Shown piece by piece: positions 16,354 through 25,490 of a DNA stretch of 64,000 nt. The notes under the pieces were generated by a model, which was not told where the DNA came from, ran no database searches, and saw only the letters and a program-made list of their open reading frames with translations. Position numbers and translations under genes: made by a program. Origin of the DNA: Fredinandcohnia aciditolerans (GTDB lineage: Bacteria; Bacillota; Bacilli; Bacillales; Bacillaceae_L); the NCBI GenBank assembly GCA_003640645.1, contig QGHH01000007.1, positions 62,001 to 126,000 on the forward strand, written 5' to 3'. Position 1 is the first letter of the stretch. Each line of letters opens with the position of its first letter.

Positions 16354-17466
16354 ATGATTACGAGGGAAATTGCTGAGATGTTAGTAAAAGAAACTTCGAA
16401 GGTCATGAACTTGAATATTAATATAATGGATGAAGAAGGAGTTATTATTGCAACGAGTGACCCCTCTCGTCAAGATTCGATCCATGAAGGTGCATTAGAA
16501 GTAATTAAAACTGGTAAGGTCCTTGAAATTACATCTGAAAATCAAGGCCAACTTCGTGGAACACAACAAGGAATTAATTTACCGATACATTTTCATGGTG
16601 AAGTTGTCGGAGTCATCGGAATTACGGGGGAACCCTACATAATAAGAGACCGTGGTGGCCTCGTTAAAATGATGGCAGAATTAATGATTAAGCAAGCTTA
16701 CATGGCATCCCAAACGGAATGGCGCCAAAAAACGAAAGAGACGATTATCGAAGAACTTTTGAAGGAGAAACCGAACACAATTAATATTGAACGCTGGCTT
16801 AGCCTACTTAATATGAAGCTTACTGGACCTTTCGTCGTTAGCTTAATTGAGATCGTTGATTATTCTCTTTCAAGTCACCTACTTATCAAAAATACAGAAG
16901 AAGTGGTTGGAAAAGGAGAAGTGCTGGCAGGATTTGTTCATGGCAATAAATTGCTGCTCCTATTAACTGGGGTAACCCACGAAAGTGCAAAAAAGAAGTT
17001 AACTTTCCTATGTAAAGAATTTGAAAAAATGAAGGTTCATGTTCGTTTAGCATTTTCTCCGCTAATCCACCACCTTCTACACGTTAATCAGGGTTATCAT
17101 GAATGTGAAATTGCGTTAGCCATCAGTAAGCCTGAACAAAAGATCATTTCATATACCGACATTGAACCGAAGGCACTCGTTCACCAAATTAATCCAAAGC
17201 TAGCAACACAGTTTTCCGAACGAATATTAAAAAGCAAGGGTGACCTTATCAATCATTTAGATACGCTTCAAGCGTTCTTTGACTCGAATTTAAATATAAA
17301 AGAAACGGCGAAAAAACTTTATATCCATCGCAATACCCTTATTTACCGTCTTAATAAAATAAAAACAGAAAGCGGCTATGACCCTCAAAACTTTCATGAT
17401 GCCTTTCTATTACAAATGGTCATTTGGGTACATAATAGAAATAGAACTAACTCTCCCCATCAGTGA
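16354..17466 (+). CDS. cdaR: CdaR-type sugar-diacid utilisation transcription regulator
   Basis: This 370-residue regulator is transcribed away from glxK-kdgT-larA-uxaA, which it presumably activates. The N-terminal sensory part (about residues 1-130) has the sugar-diacid recognition pattern VKETSKVMNLNINIMDEEGVIIA and GINLPIHFHGEVVGVIGITG. The C-terminal PucR-type helix-turn-helix is LNIKETAKKLYIHRNTLIYRL around residue 325. Known CdaR proteins respond to glucarate, galactarate or glycerate. The ATG at 16354 has AGGAG 6 bases upstream. Confidence 0.88.
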   Translation: MITREIAEMLVKETSKVMNLNINIMDEEGVIIATSDPSRQDSIHEGALEVIKTGKVLEITSENQGQLRGTQQGINLPIHFHGEVVGVIGITGEPYIIRDRGGLVKMMAELMIKQAYMASQTEWRQKTKETIIEELLKEKPNTINIERWLSLLNMKLTGPFVVSLIEIVDYSLSSHLLIKNTEEVVGKGEVLAGFVHGNKLLLLLTGVTHESAKKKLTFLCKEFEKMKVHVRLAFSPLIHHLLHVNQGYHECEIALAISKPEQKIISYTDIEPKALVHQINPKLATQFSERILKSKGDLINHLDTLQAFFDSNLNIKETAKKLYIHRNTLIYRLNKIKTESGYDPQNFHDAFLLQMVIWVHNRNRTNSPHQ

Positions 17467-17581
17467 AAGGTGGATAGCTTTTTCATTTTCGACATAAAAA
17501 TTGGTAATTCGACAAAAACGATTGACCTTTTATTCATAAACATTTAGAATTTGTACATATTTTCAAAAAATGAGGGTTAGC

Positions 17582-18973
17582 ATGAAAGATATATTATTCA
17601 GGAAAAAAAGTCTCGGAGAGTTACTCAAAAATAAGGGAGATATCCAGCTACCACAAACATTAGGTGCCTTTGATTTAATGCTACTTGGAGTGGGTGCCAT
17701 TGTAGGAACTGGTATATTCATTCTTCCCGGGACAGTAGCTGCGGGGCACGCAGGACCAGGTATCGTTTTTTCATTTATTATAGCTGCGATAGTCTGCGCA
17801 TTGGCTGCCTTATGCTATTCAGAATTTTCTTCATCCGTACCAGTAACGGGTAGTGCATATACGTATGTTTACATTGTATTTGGAGAAGTAGTCGCTTGGT
17901 TAGTTGGATGGGCTTTACTATTAGAATATGGCTTAGCAGTAGCAGCAGTTGCAACAGGTTGGTCAGCATATTTAAGTGCTTTATTAGAAGGTTTTAATAT
18001 TTCTATTCCTAGAGCCATTTCTGGTTCTTTTAATCCGGCAGATGGAACATATATAAATATACCCGCTATATTCATTATATTTGCCACTGCTTATTTATTA
18101 ACACTCGGTATACGAGAATCTACGAAGATTAATATGATTATGGTATTTATTAAAGTAGGTGTTATTCTCTTATTTATTGGAGTAGGTATTTTTTATGTAG
18201 AACCTGCTAATTGGCAACCATTTTTGCCCTTCGGAATGAATGGTGTTATAAGTGGGGCAGCCCTTGTTTTCTTTGCTTATCTTGGGTTTGATGCTGTTTC
18301 GTCAGCAGCTGAAGAAGTGAAGAACCCACAACGAAATATGCCAATAGGTATTATTGGTTCATTATTAATTTGTACAATTCTTTATGGAGCTGTTTCCCTT
18401 GTTCTGACTGGGATGGTTTCTTACACAAAGCTAAATGTAAGTGATCCAGTAAGCTACGTAATGCAAATCGTTAATCAAGATTGGGTGGCTGGTGTTATTT
18501 CACTTGGGGCTGTTGTAGGGATGATGACAGTTATACTAGTTATGTCATACGGAGGAACTAGACTTCTATACGCGTTTGGCCGTGATGGATTGCTACCGAA
18601 AAGTATGTATGAACTTAGTAAAAAACATAAGACACCTGTTAAAAACACATGGGTATTTGCAGCAATTGTAGCTTTTTGTGCCGGCTTCGTTCCGTTGTCT
18701 AAGCTAGCTGAACTAGTAAACATGGGAACATTACTCGCATTTACAATTGTATCAATTGGTATTCTTTATTTAAGAAAAGATAAGAATCTTCCATCTAATG
18801 GGTTTAAAGTACCGTTCTTTCCAATTTTACCGATTCTTTCATTCTTATTATGTTTATTTTTAATGTCCCAACTCTCTGTCTTCACTTGGATTGCATGCGG
18901 TGTTTGGTTTGTATTTGGATTACTTTTCTATTTTGTCTATGGTAAAAAGCATAGCGTAATGAATAAAGAATAA
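17582..18973 (+). CDS. APC-superfamily amino acid permease (YfnA/cationic amino acid transporter type)
   Basis: This membrane protein of about 463 residues and twelve helices imports amino acids. The first helix carries LGVGAIVGTGIFILPG, the APC substrate-binding loop, and helix 6 carries FFAYLGFDAVSSAAEEVKNPQRNMP, both typical of the YfnA/CAT subgroup. The ATG at 17582 is chosen because GAGGG lies 5 bases upstream; an in-frame ATG at 17570 overlaps that site. It is monocistronic, with its own terminator. The substrate is not evident. Confidence 0.88.
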   Translation: MKDILFRKKSLGELLKNKGDIQLPQTLGAFDLMLLGVGAIVGTGIFILPGTVAAGHAGPGIVFSFIIAAIVCALAALCYSEFSSSVPVTGSAYTYVYIVFGEVVAWLVGWALLLEYGLAVAAVATGWSAYLSALLEGFNISIPRAISGSFNPADGTYINIPAIFIIFATAYLLTLGIRESTKINMIMVFIKVGVILLFIGVGIFYVEPANWQPFLPFGMNGVISGAALVFFAYLGFDAVSSAAEEVKNPQRNMPIGIIGSLLICTILYGAVSLVLTGMVSYTKLNVSDPVSYVMQIVNQDWVAGVISLGAVVGMMTVILVMSYGGTRLLYAFGRDGLLPKSMYELSKKHKTPVKNTWVFAAIVAFCAGFVPLSKLAELVNMGTLLAFTIVSIGILYLRKDKNLPSNGFKVPFFPILPILSFLLCLFLMSQLSVFTWIACGVWFVFGLLFYFVYGKKHSVMNKE

Positions 18974-18985
18974 GTTGATAAGAAG

Positions 18986-19020
18986 TGAGCATACGTTATC
19001 ATAATGTATGCTCATTTTTT
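18986..19020 (+). terminator. intrinsic terminator after the amino acid permease
   Basis: The arms TGAGCATAC (18986-18994) and its complement (19006-19014) are followed by a T-run. Confidence 0.9.
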
Positions 19021-19254
19021 GTACCTAAAATTTGAGACAACACTTCATATCGTCCTATAGAATTAACAGAAGTGACCAATTAATTGGCAAAAATATTATT
19101 TTGATATATCAATCATTTTTGTGTAAAAGTTTCCTTCCCTCAAAACTTTTGCCTAACCTGCATTTTATTGTTTTTGCACAAAAACGTTGCCGTAGACTAA
19201 CACAAAACCCCTTTGGTACAATAAATTTCAATGCTGAGTATCGGAGGAAGATAA

Positions 19255-20148
19255 ATGGAACAGAGGTATCAAGATTTAAGGTTAGGAGAGCGTGGTGCAA
19301 TATTAAGTATTGCAGTTTACATATTTTTATCATGTATGAAACTAATCATCGGATATATTGCAGGTTCAGAAGCGCTGAAAGCCGATGGTTTAAATAATAC
19401 AACTGACATCATTGCCTCTATTGCAGTATTGATTGGGTTAAGACTTTCCCAAAAACCAGCAGATGACGATCACCCCTACGGTCATTGGAAGGCTGAATCT
19501 GTTGCCTCGTTAATCGCAGCCTTAATAATGATGGCTGTAGGTCTGCAAGTTATATTCGGTGCAACTACTTCTGTTTTTAATGGCAAAGCTGAATCACCTG
19601 ATATGATAGCAGCTTGGACGGGATTCTTTTCCGCATTTATTATGATCTTGGTCTACAGCTATAATAAAAATTTAGCTACGAAAGTAAAAAGTCATGCAGT
19701 TATGGCTGCTGCTAAAGATAACCTCTCGGATGCTTGGGTTAGTATTGGGACTGCAATTGGAATTTTAGCTTCTCAATTCGGCATACCTTGGCTCGATCCA
19801 GTGGCGGCAATAGTTGTTGGATTATTAATATGTAAGACAGGGTGGGATATTTTTAGAGAATCCTCACATTACTTAACTGATGGCTTCGATATACATGCTT
19901 TAGAAGAGTACAAACAGACAATCTTACATGTAAAGGGAGTTTTAGAAGTAAAGGATATTAAAGGAAGAACATATGGAAATAGCAATACTGTGGATGTTGT
20001 GATCTCTGTTCCAAATAATTTAGATATCACCGAGGCACATGAAATATCATCTAATGTGGAGGAAATGTTAAAAAACCAGTATAACATTCATGATGTTCAT
20101 GTCCATGTGGAGCCAGTTGAAAATGACAAGTTAATGATGATTGAATAA
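19255..20148 (+). CDS. cation diffusion facilitator, probable manganese exporter (MneS/MneP type)
   Basis: This 297-residue CDF transporter exports divalent metal ions by proton antiport. Six membrane helices are visible. The metal site residues are in DGLNNTTD (helix 2) and in the helix 5 segment HAVMAAAKDNLSDAW; DDDHPYGHWKAE is the family loop. A C-terminal cytoplasmic domain has the HVHVEP motif. The DNxxD pattern, with Asn in place of a His, is the one associated with manganese in the B. subtilis MneP/MneS group. GGAGG precedes the ATG at 19255. No Mn-sensing yybP-ykoY riboswitch is visible in the 280-base gap upstream. Confidence 0.88.
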   Translation: MEQRYQDLRLGERGAILSIAVYIFLSCMKLIIGYIAGSEALKADGLNNTTDIIASIAVLIGLRLSQKPADDDHPYGHWKAESVASLIAALIMMAVGLQVIFGATTSVFNGKAESPDMIAAWTGFFSAFIMILVYSYNKNLATKVKSHAVMAAAKDNLSDAWVSIGTAIGILASQFGIPWLDPVAAIVVGLLICKTGWDIFRESSHYLTDGFDIHALEEYKQTILHVKGVLEVKDIKGRTYGNSNTVDVVISVPNNLDITEAHEISSNVEEMLKNQYNIHDVHVHVEPVENDKLMMIE

Positions 20149-20156
20149 GATAATTT

Positions 20157-20199
20157 TAATAAAAGAAGTAAATTCACGTTGAATTTACTTCTTTTATTA
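20157..20199. terminator. 19-bp perfect hairpin between convergent genes
   Basis: The arms 20157-20175 and 20181-20199 are perfectly complementary with a 5-base loop and A/T-rich ends, usable as a terminator for the CDF gene and for the GGDEF-EAL gene. Confidence 0.85.
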
Positions 20200-20220
20200 G
20201 TGATGGGACAGTTAGTCAGG

Positions 20221-21978
20221 TTACGTGTTTAGTCCTTTTAATAGGTATTCTTCAAATGCTTGACTATTCAATGGTTTGCTAAAGTAAAAACCTTGTCCAA
20301 ATAATAAACCATCTTTGTTTAGTTCGTTGACGTGTTCCTGTATTTCGATACCTTCTGCAATTACATTTAAACCTAAAGTTGTTGCCAAAGTTAAAACGGA
20401 TTTCACAATGGCTCTGCTTTCTTCATTGACATGGATATCTCTAATGAATGAAGCATCGACCTTTAATGTATCAATTGGAAGGTGTTTAAGGTAACTAAGT
20501 GAACTATATCCTGTTCCGAAGTCATCAATTGAAATTTGAATCCCCAGCTTTCGGATTTCCTCAAGGATGGACGCAGCATCATTAACATCCATAAAAACAC
20601 TTTCTGTTACTTCCATTTCGAGCCACTTTGGGTCTAAATCCGTTTCTTTTAGTATGTTCTTGACTGTATTGATAAATTTAGCGTCTTCAAGTTGTCGAAT
20701 GGATACGTTAACCGAAATAACCAATGATTGATATCCTTTTTCTTGCCATTTTTTCATTTGCCTACAGCTCTCCCGTAAGATCCACTCCCCTAACGGTACA
20801 ATTAATCCTGTTTCTTCAGCCAATGATATAAATTTACCAGGCGAAATGGTACCTAACTCAGGATGTTTCCATCTAACTAAAGCCTCCATCCCAATTAGTT
20901 TTTGGGTAGAGAGATTTAGTTTAGGCTGGTATTCCAGATAAAATTGTTCTTCTTTTATAGCCATTCTCAATGCATTTTCAAGCAGCCTGCTCTCTAATGA
21001 TTCATTTTTAATTTTACTATTAAAGAATAAATAATGATTTTTCCCTTTATTTTTAACATTGTAAAGAGCATCATCTGCATTCTTAATCAGTTCCCTCGAT
21101 GTATCACCGTCGTTGGGATAAGTAGCGACTCCAATACTGCATGTCATGATATATTCCTGTCCTGAAATGGAGATTGGAGAGTTAAATTTCGTTAGAATAC
21201 GAGTAACATATTTTTTTAAATCCTCTTCATTTTTTATATCCCTTAACAATACAATAAATTCATCCCCGCCAACACGACCTACTAGATCGCTTGGATTTAT
21301 CGCGTCCTTTATATTTCTGGCAGCTTCAATTAATACTTGATCACCTACATCATGGCCCCACTGATCGTTAATCGATTTAAAATTATCAAGATCAATAAAT
21401 AGGACGGACATTTTCGTCGACGAGGCTCTATGTTTCCTGTCAAGAATTTCTCTATTTAACTCATTCATAAAAGAACGTCGATTTGGCAAATTTGTTAATG
21501 AGTCATGAAAGGCCAAATGATATATTTTTTGTTCGAATATCTTTCTGAATCGAATATCACGCATGACCACAAGAATTAAATCATTTTTTGAAAACGAAGA
21601 TTTATCAATGACACTAAAACTGGCCTCTATATCAATATACTCCCCTTTGTTATCACGGACTCGAATCTCAATATGTCTAACTGTTTTTTTCCTCTTGCAA
21701 AAGATTCTTATTTCCTTATTAACCATCGCTTGATCATCTGGATGAATCATTTCAAAAAGAGTAAGATGTCGGATGGAAGATAAGTCATATTTTAATATAG
21801 CTTCAAAAGATGGAGATGCGTATTGAAAAGTACCGTCTATCTCAATGAGACTAATTAAATCTGTCGTATTTTCAGCTATCAATCTATATTTTTCGTTTTG
21901 TTCCTCTTCTACTTGTTTTGCTAATTTAGAGCTTATGGATTTATCAGAGAAATCTAGAGGACGATGTATGTTTTCCAT
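20221..21978 (-). CDS. PAS-GGDEF-EAL cyclic-di-GMP turnover protein
   Basis: This 585-residue signalling protein has a PAS domain (about residues 30-150: NTTDLISLIEIDGTFQYASPSF), a diguanylate cyclase domain with intact GRVGGDEFIVLL (about 245) and a phosphodiesterase domain with MEALVRWKHPELG (about 350), VNVSIRQL, the DDFGTGYSSLSYLKHLPID motif (about 495) and a late AEGIE. Both domains keep their catalytic motifs, so it could make or break c-di-GMP. No membrane helix or signal peptide is seen, so it should be cytoplasmic. AAAGGAG precedes the ATG by 8 bases. It is monocistronic. Confidence 0.93.
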   Translation of the reverse strand: MENIHRPLDFSDKSISSKLAKQVEEEQNEKYRLIAENTTDLISLIEIDGTFQYASPSFEAILKYDLSSIRHLTLFEMIHPDDQAMVNKEIRIFCKRKKTVRHIEIRVRDNKGEYIDIEASFSVIDKSSFSKNDLILVVMRDIRFRKIFEQKIYHLAFHDSLTNLPNRRSFMNELNREILDRKHRASSTKMSVLFIDLDNFKSINDQWGHDVGDQVLIEAARNIKDAINPSDLVGRVGGDEFIVLLRDIKNEEDLKKYVTRILTKFNSPISISGQEYIMTCSIGVATYPNDGDTSRELIKNADDALYNVKNKGKNHYLFFNSKIKNESLESRLLENALRMAIKEEQFYLEYQPKLNLSTQKLIGMEALVRWKHPELGTISPGKFISLAEETGLIVPLGEWILRESCRQMKKWQEKGYQSLVISVNVSIRQLEDAKFINTVKNILKETDLDPKWLEMEVTESVFMDVNDAASILEEIRKLGIQISIDDFGTGYSSLSYLKHLPIDTLKVDASFIRDIHVNEESRAIVKSVLTLATTLGLNVIAEGIEIQEHVNELNKDGLLFGQGFYFSKPLNSQAFEEYLLKGLNT

Positions 21979-22164
21979 TTTTTAAACTCCTTTAAGTTTA
22001 CAATTACTATTTTTAATACTTAGCAGAAGTAAATGCTAATTATGTAAGTGTGAACTTTCTTGAATGATTTTATATTAGCATCTGCATAGGTTTTGCGTCA
22101 ATTTAAAGATTCTTAACATCAAGATATTTATCGTTCGAATAAATATAGAAAAAGAAATATCGTT

Positions 22165-22190
22165 AAAAAGAGTGAACCTTAAAGGCTCAC
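22165..22190 (-). terminator. terminator left behind by the nadX remnant
   Basis: The hairpin GTGAACCTT/AAGGCTCAC type (22172-22190) with a T-run on the minus strand resembles the terminator after the intact nadX (57091-57120) in sequence as well as structure. Confidence 0.75.
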
Positions 22191-22221
22191 CCCCCTTCTC
22201 AATCGAAATTTTTAAATTTTT

Positions 22222-22318
22222 TCAGACGATAAAATAGTTTTCTAAATCTTCGACTTGGTTAATTTCTTTCAATACAAAAAATAGCGATTGCTCCTGCACC
22301 AACTACACCGATCTTCAT
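22222..22318 (-). pseudogene. truncated, frameshifted remnant of an aspartate dehydrogenase gene
   Basis: A start with GGGGGG upstream encodes MKIGVVGAGAIAIF and then hits a stop after five more codons. Shifting frame by one base restores VLKEINQVEDLENYFIV. The intact gene at 57154-57933 begins MNIGVIGAGAVATFLLKEINQTQLDDL, so both parts match in order. Everything after about residue 32 is gone. This is a decayed or internally deleted paralogue that retains its start region and terminator. Confidence 0.8.
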
Positions 22319-22332
22319 AGTTGCCCCCCATT

Positions 22333-24612
22333 TTATGTGGTATGTGCGATTACTCCATCCTTTAACCATTTCGCTGTCAATGTTTCTGCATATAGCATCT
22401 CTTCTGGTGTACCTTCAAAAAGTATATGTCCTCCTTTTTTTCCTCCCCCTGGACCTAATTCGATTACCCAGTCACTCGCCGCTATAAAGTTTAGGTTGTG
22501 TTCGATTATAATGACAGAATTACCTCTATTTACAAGATTTTGAAACACGTCTAAAAGTTTTTCATTATCTTCTGTGTGCAGTCCTAAGGATGGCTCGTCT
22601 AATAGGTAGATTTGTCCTTCTTTCTGTAAGTGGCTCGCAAGCTTTAGACGTTGGATTTCCCCTCCGCTAAGAGAACTTGTCGTCTGCCCTAAAGTCAAAT
22701 ACCCTAATCCTACTTCTTTGAGCGTACGCAATCTCTTTCTGATTTTTGGTATTTTAAAATAATGGGTAGCCTCGTCAGTAGTAAAATTTAATATCTCTAC
22801 TATACTTTTATTCATGTATTTGTAGGACAGTGCTTCATCTGAATATCTCGTACCGCCACAGGTTTCACATGGGATATTTACCGGATCTGCAAATGCTACG
22901 TCTGGAGTTAATACTCCTTTTCCATTGCAAATAGGACATGCGCCTAATGAGTTAAAACTGAACAAACCCGCTGGTTGTCCTGTTTCTTTTGAAAATGTTG
23001 CGCGAATATCGTCCATAATTCCCATATATGTTGCCAAGGTTGAACGATTGGAGATACCTATGCTGCCTTGTTCTACCATTATTGTCTCAGGATACTTTTT
23101 AGCAAATGCTCCCAACATTAAGGAGCTTTTACCTGAACCTGACACTCCACAAATAGAGACTAAGACATTTTTAGGAATATGAACGCTAATATTTTTCAGG
23201 TTATTAGTAGCTGCTTTGTTGATTTTAAAATAACTTTTTATATCCCTTGGACTTTTATTTATGTTTATTTTTTTTATTAAGGCAGTTGCGGTGGGAGAGT
23301 TTTTTAGACCTTCTAGTTTTCCTTGATAGACAACTTCCCCTCCATTTACACCTGCTCCTGGTCCCATTTCAATTATTTCATCCGCTACTTTTATAACTGA
23401 TAGATTGTGTTCAATTACAATGACGGTATTGTGTTGGTCTTTTATCCGTTTTAGCATATGGATTAACATATTCACTTCTTCTGGGTGGAGACCTGCACTT
23501 GGTTCGTCGAAAATGTATGTAATATTGTTTAGACTGCTCCCTAAATGACGAGCAATTTTTACCCTTTGAGCCTCGCCACTAGACAGTGTGCCCATTTTTC
23601 TTGATAAACTCAAATATCCTAGTCCCATGTCAACTAGTTGTTTCACATGTGGAATGGTTTGTTGTGCGATTGATTCTCCCATAGGATCTTTTATGTTCTT
23701 AAGCTCTTCTATTATTTCTGGTAGCTCTAATTGATCGTACTCTGCGATGTTTAAGTTATTTATTCTACATTCTAATACCTTTGGATTCAGGCCTGAACCA
23801 TGGCATGTTGGGCATAATGAGTGTGTAGACACGGCTAAGACATCATCTTGAGATACTTCTTTTAGCTTTGTGATATCTCTGTTTATATAAAGTCGCGTAA
23901 ATCGGGGCAATAACCCATCCCACTCATGATCCTGAGGTCCATTTTTTGTATGAAACGGCGCATAGACCTTTTCACCATCTGGGGGACCATATAATAGCAA
24001 TTGGACTTCTTCTTCCGAGTAGTCTTTAATGGGTTTATCTGGATCGAATAAACCACCGGTCATCATCCATCTGCCTTGCCAACCTGAAGGCGACAACGGT
24101 TTAAATTTCACTGCGTATTCTCGAAGTGATTGATTGAAATCGATAATCTTATGTAAGTCCGGCGTAATGACTTCTCCATATCCTCCACATTCTGGACATC
24201 TTCCAAAGGAACTTTGACTCGAAAAATCGGTGGCAGTACCTATGGATGGTTTTCCTATTCTCGAGAACAAAAGTCTAATCAATGGATCTATATCCATATA
24301 GCTACCTACTGTTGAACGTGAATTGCCCCCTACAGGTCTTTGCTCTACAACTATAACAGGGCTTAGGTTTTGCATAAGATCGGCGTGTGGTCTTTCATAC
24401 CTTGGCATTTGATTTCTGACATAGAGAGGATAGTTCATTGTCATTTGTCTTCTACTTTCCGTGGCTAATGTATCAAAAACAACTGAACTCTTTCCAGAGC
24501 CAGAAAGGCCAGTAAAAACAATGATTTTTTCTTTTGGTATCGTTAAATCTATATTTTTTAAATTATGTTCTTTTAGTCCTTTTAAAATGATTTCATCTTT
24601 CTTATCTGACAT
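22333..24612 (-). CDS. UvrA-like tandem ABC ATPase (short UvrA2-type paralogue)
   Basis: This 759-residue protein resembles excinuclease subunit A. It has two ATPase halves: GLSGSGKSS (about 35) with DEPSAGLHPEE, and GVSGSGKSS (about 490) with DEPSLGLHTED. Two zinc-finger modules are present: CPECGG...CPTCHGSG, and CPICNGKG...CETCGG. It is about 180 residues shorter than standard UvrA (about 940), so it most likely lacks the UvrB-binding insertion and belongs to the UvrA2 class linked to tolerance of DNA-binding drugs. No uvrB is nearby, and the true uvrA should be elsewhere. The evolutionary group is inferred from length and motif order only. Confidence 0.85.
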   Translation of the reverse strand: MSDKKDEIILKGLKEHNLKNIDLTIPKEKIIVFTGLSGSGKSSVVFDTLATESRRQMTMNYPLYVRNQMPRYERPHADLMQNLSPVIVVEQRPVGGNSRSTVGSYMDIDPLIRLLFSRIGKPSIGTATDFSSQSSFGRCPECGGYGEVITPDLHKIIDFNQSLREYAVKFKPLSPSGWQGRWMMTGGLFDPDKPIKDYSEEEVQLLLYGPPDGEKVYAPFHTKNGPQDHEWDGLLPRFTRLYINRDITKLKEVSQDDVLAVSTHSLCPTCHGSGLNPKVLECRINNLNIAEYDQLELPEIIEELKNIKDPMGESIAQQTIPHVKQLVDMGLGYLSLSRKMGTLSSGEAQRVKIARHLGSSLNNITYIFDEPSAGLHPEEVNMLIHMLKRIKDQHNTVIVIEHNLSVIKVADEIIEMGPGAGVNGGEVVYQGKLEGLKNSPTATALIKKININKSPRDIKSYFKINKAATNNLKNISVHIPKNVLVSICGVSGSGKSSLMLGAFAKKYPETIMVEQGSIGISNRSTLATYMGIMDDIRATFSKETGQPAGLFSFNSLGACPICNGKGVLTPDVAFADPVNIPCETCGGTRYSDEALSYKYMNKSIVEILNFTTDEATHYFKIPKIRKRLRTLKEVGLGYLTLGQTTSSLSGGEIQRLKLASHLQKEGQIYLLDEPSLGLHTEDNEKLLDVFQNLVNRGNSVIIIEHNLNFIAASDWVIELGPGGGKKGGHILFEGTPEEMLYAETLTAKWLKDGVIAHTT

Positions 24613-24727
24613 GTTACCATCCTTTCTATATGAATCTACTATGTTTTCTTCAGTACGTTACAAGCTTAGCCACCCTTAGTAAGAGGAATACCTTCCCTTA
24701 TCGAAGATTTGTCGAATAAGAACAAGC

Positions 24728-24884
24728 GAGTCACGTGTAAAGTCCTTCATCACCGCTATGAAGGCCCGAACGAACAAGCAAGTCTCGTGCAAAGTCATTC
24801 ATCCCCGTTATGAAGGCCAGAACGAGCATGGCAGTCTCGTGCAAAGTCATTCATCGCCTCTACGAAGCCCCGAACGAATAAGTC
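24728..24884. repeat. 52-bp tandem repeat, three degenerate units (array I)
   Basis: The segment GTCTCGTGCAAAGTCATTC and its variants begin at 24730, 24782 and 24834, an exact 52-base step. Each unit holds the imperfect inverted repeat CTTCAT-N7-ATGAAG or a variant. It occupies the intergenic space between the UvrA-like gene and the gamma-carbonic anhydrase gene and has no coding capacity. It shares period and palindromic core with the arrays at 54870-57010. Confidence 0.85.
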
Positions 24885-24958
24885 CATTCGAAATCCCATC
24901 TTATCACGAATGATAAATATGTTATAATATTATGAAAAATTAAAAAGGAGATTTCATA

Positions 24959-25474
24959 ATGCTTATTCCCTTTAAAGACAAAAAACCGAACGTACATGAT
25001 ACTGTCTTCTTGGCTCCAGGTTCTTATGTAATTGGTGATGTTCAGGTCGGTAAAGAGACCTCTATTTGGTTTAATGCCGTTCTGCGCGGTGATGAAGACG
25101 CTATTATTATTGGGGATCGATGTAGTATCCAGGATAATGCAACCGTTCATTTATTTGAAGGCTCACCGGTAATAGTGGAAGACGAAGTAACTGTTGGTCA
25201 TAATGTGATTCTTCATGGTTGTACAATTAAAAAAAGATGTATCATTGGAATGGGCTCAACAATTTTAGACGGTGCCGTCATCGGTGAAGAGTGTATCATT
25301 GGTGCCAATACACTGATCCCGTCTAATAAAATCATTCCACCTCGTTCCCTCGTACTAGGCTCACCCGGAAAGGTGGTCCGGGACCTAACCAAAAAGGACT
25401 TTGAACTAATTCAACTATCAATTGATACTTACGTTGAAAAAAGTTACATATACAATGACCTATTAAATAAGTAG
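24959..25474 (+). CDS. ytoA: gamma-carbonic-anhydrase-family protein (YtoA type)
   Basis: This 171-residue left-handed beta-helix hexapeptide-repeat protein would form a trimer. The three zinc ligands of gamma-carbonic anhydrase are present: His64 in NATVHL, and His81 and His86 in VGHNVILHG. The repeats (IIGDRCSIQDN, VIVEDEVTVGHN, CIIGMGSTILDG) run to about residue 130 and are followed by a C-terminal helix. AAGGAG precedes the ATG. Several homologues are inactive in vitro, so the enzymatic role is inferred. It is monocistronic. Confidence 0.88.
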   Translation: MLIPFKDKKPNVHDTVFLAPGSYVIGDVQVGKETSIWFNAVLRGDEDAIIIGDRCSIQDNATVHLFEGSPVIVEDEVTVGHNVILHGCTIKKRCIIGMGSTILDGAVIGEECIIGANTLIPSNKIIPPRSLVLGSPGKVVRDLTKKDFELIQLSIDTYVEKSYIYNDLLNK

Positions 25475-25490
25475 TTCTATAGAAATAAGA

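Noticed and set aside
18974-19254. yybP-ykoY manganese riboswitch before the CDF exporter
   Set aside because: The conserved loop motifs are missing. Only a short AAAAGTTT hairpin (19125-19150) was seen.
19032-19397. 121-codon plus-strand frame before and into the CDF gene
   Set aside because: It overlaps the strongly supported CDF start, lacks a ribosome binding site and encodes a composition-biased peptide.
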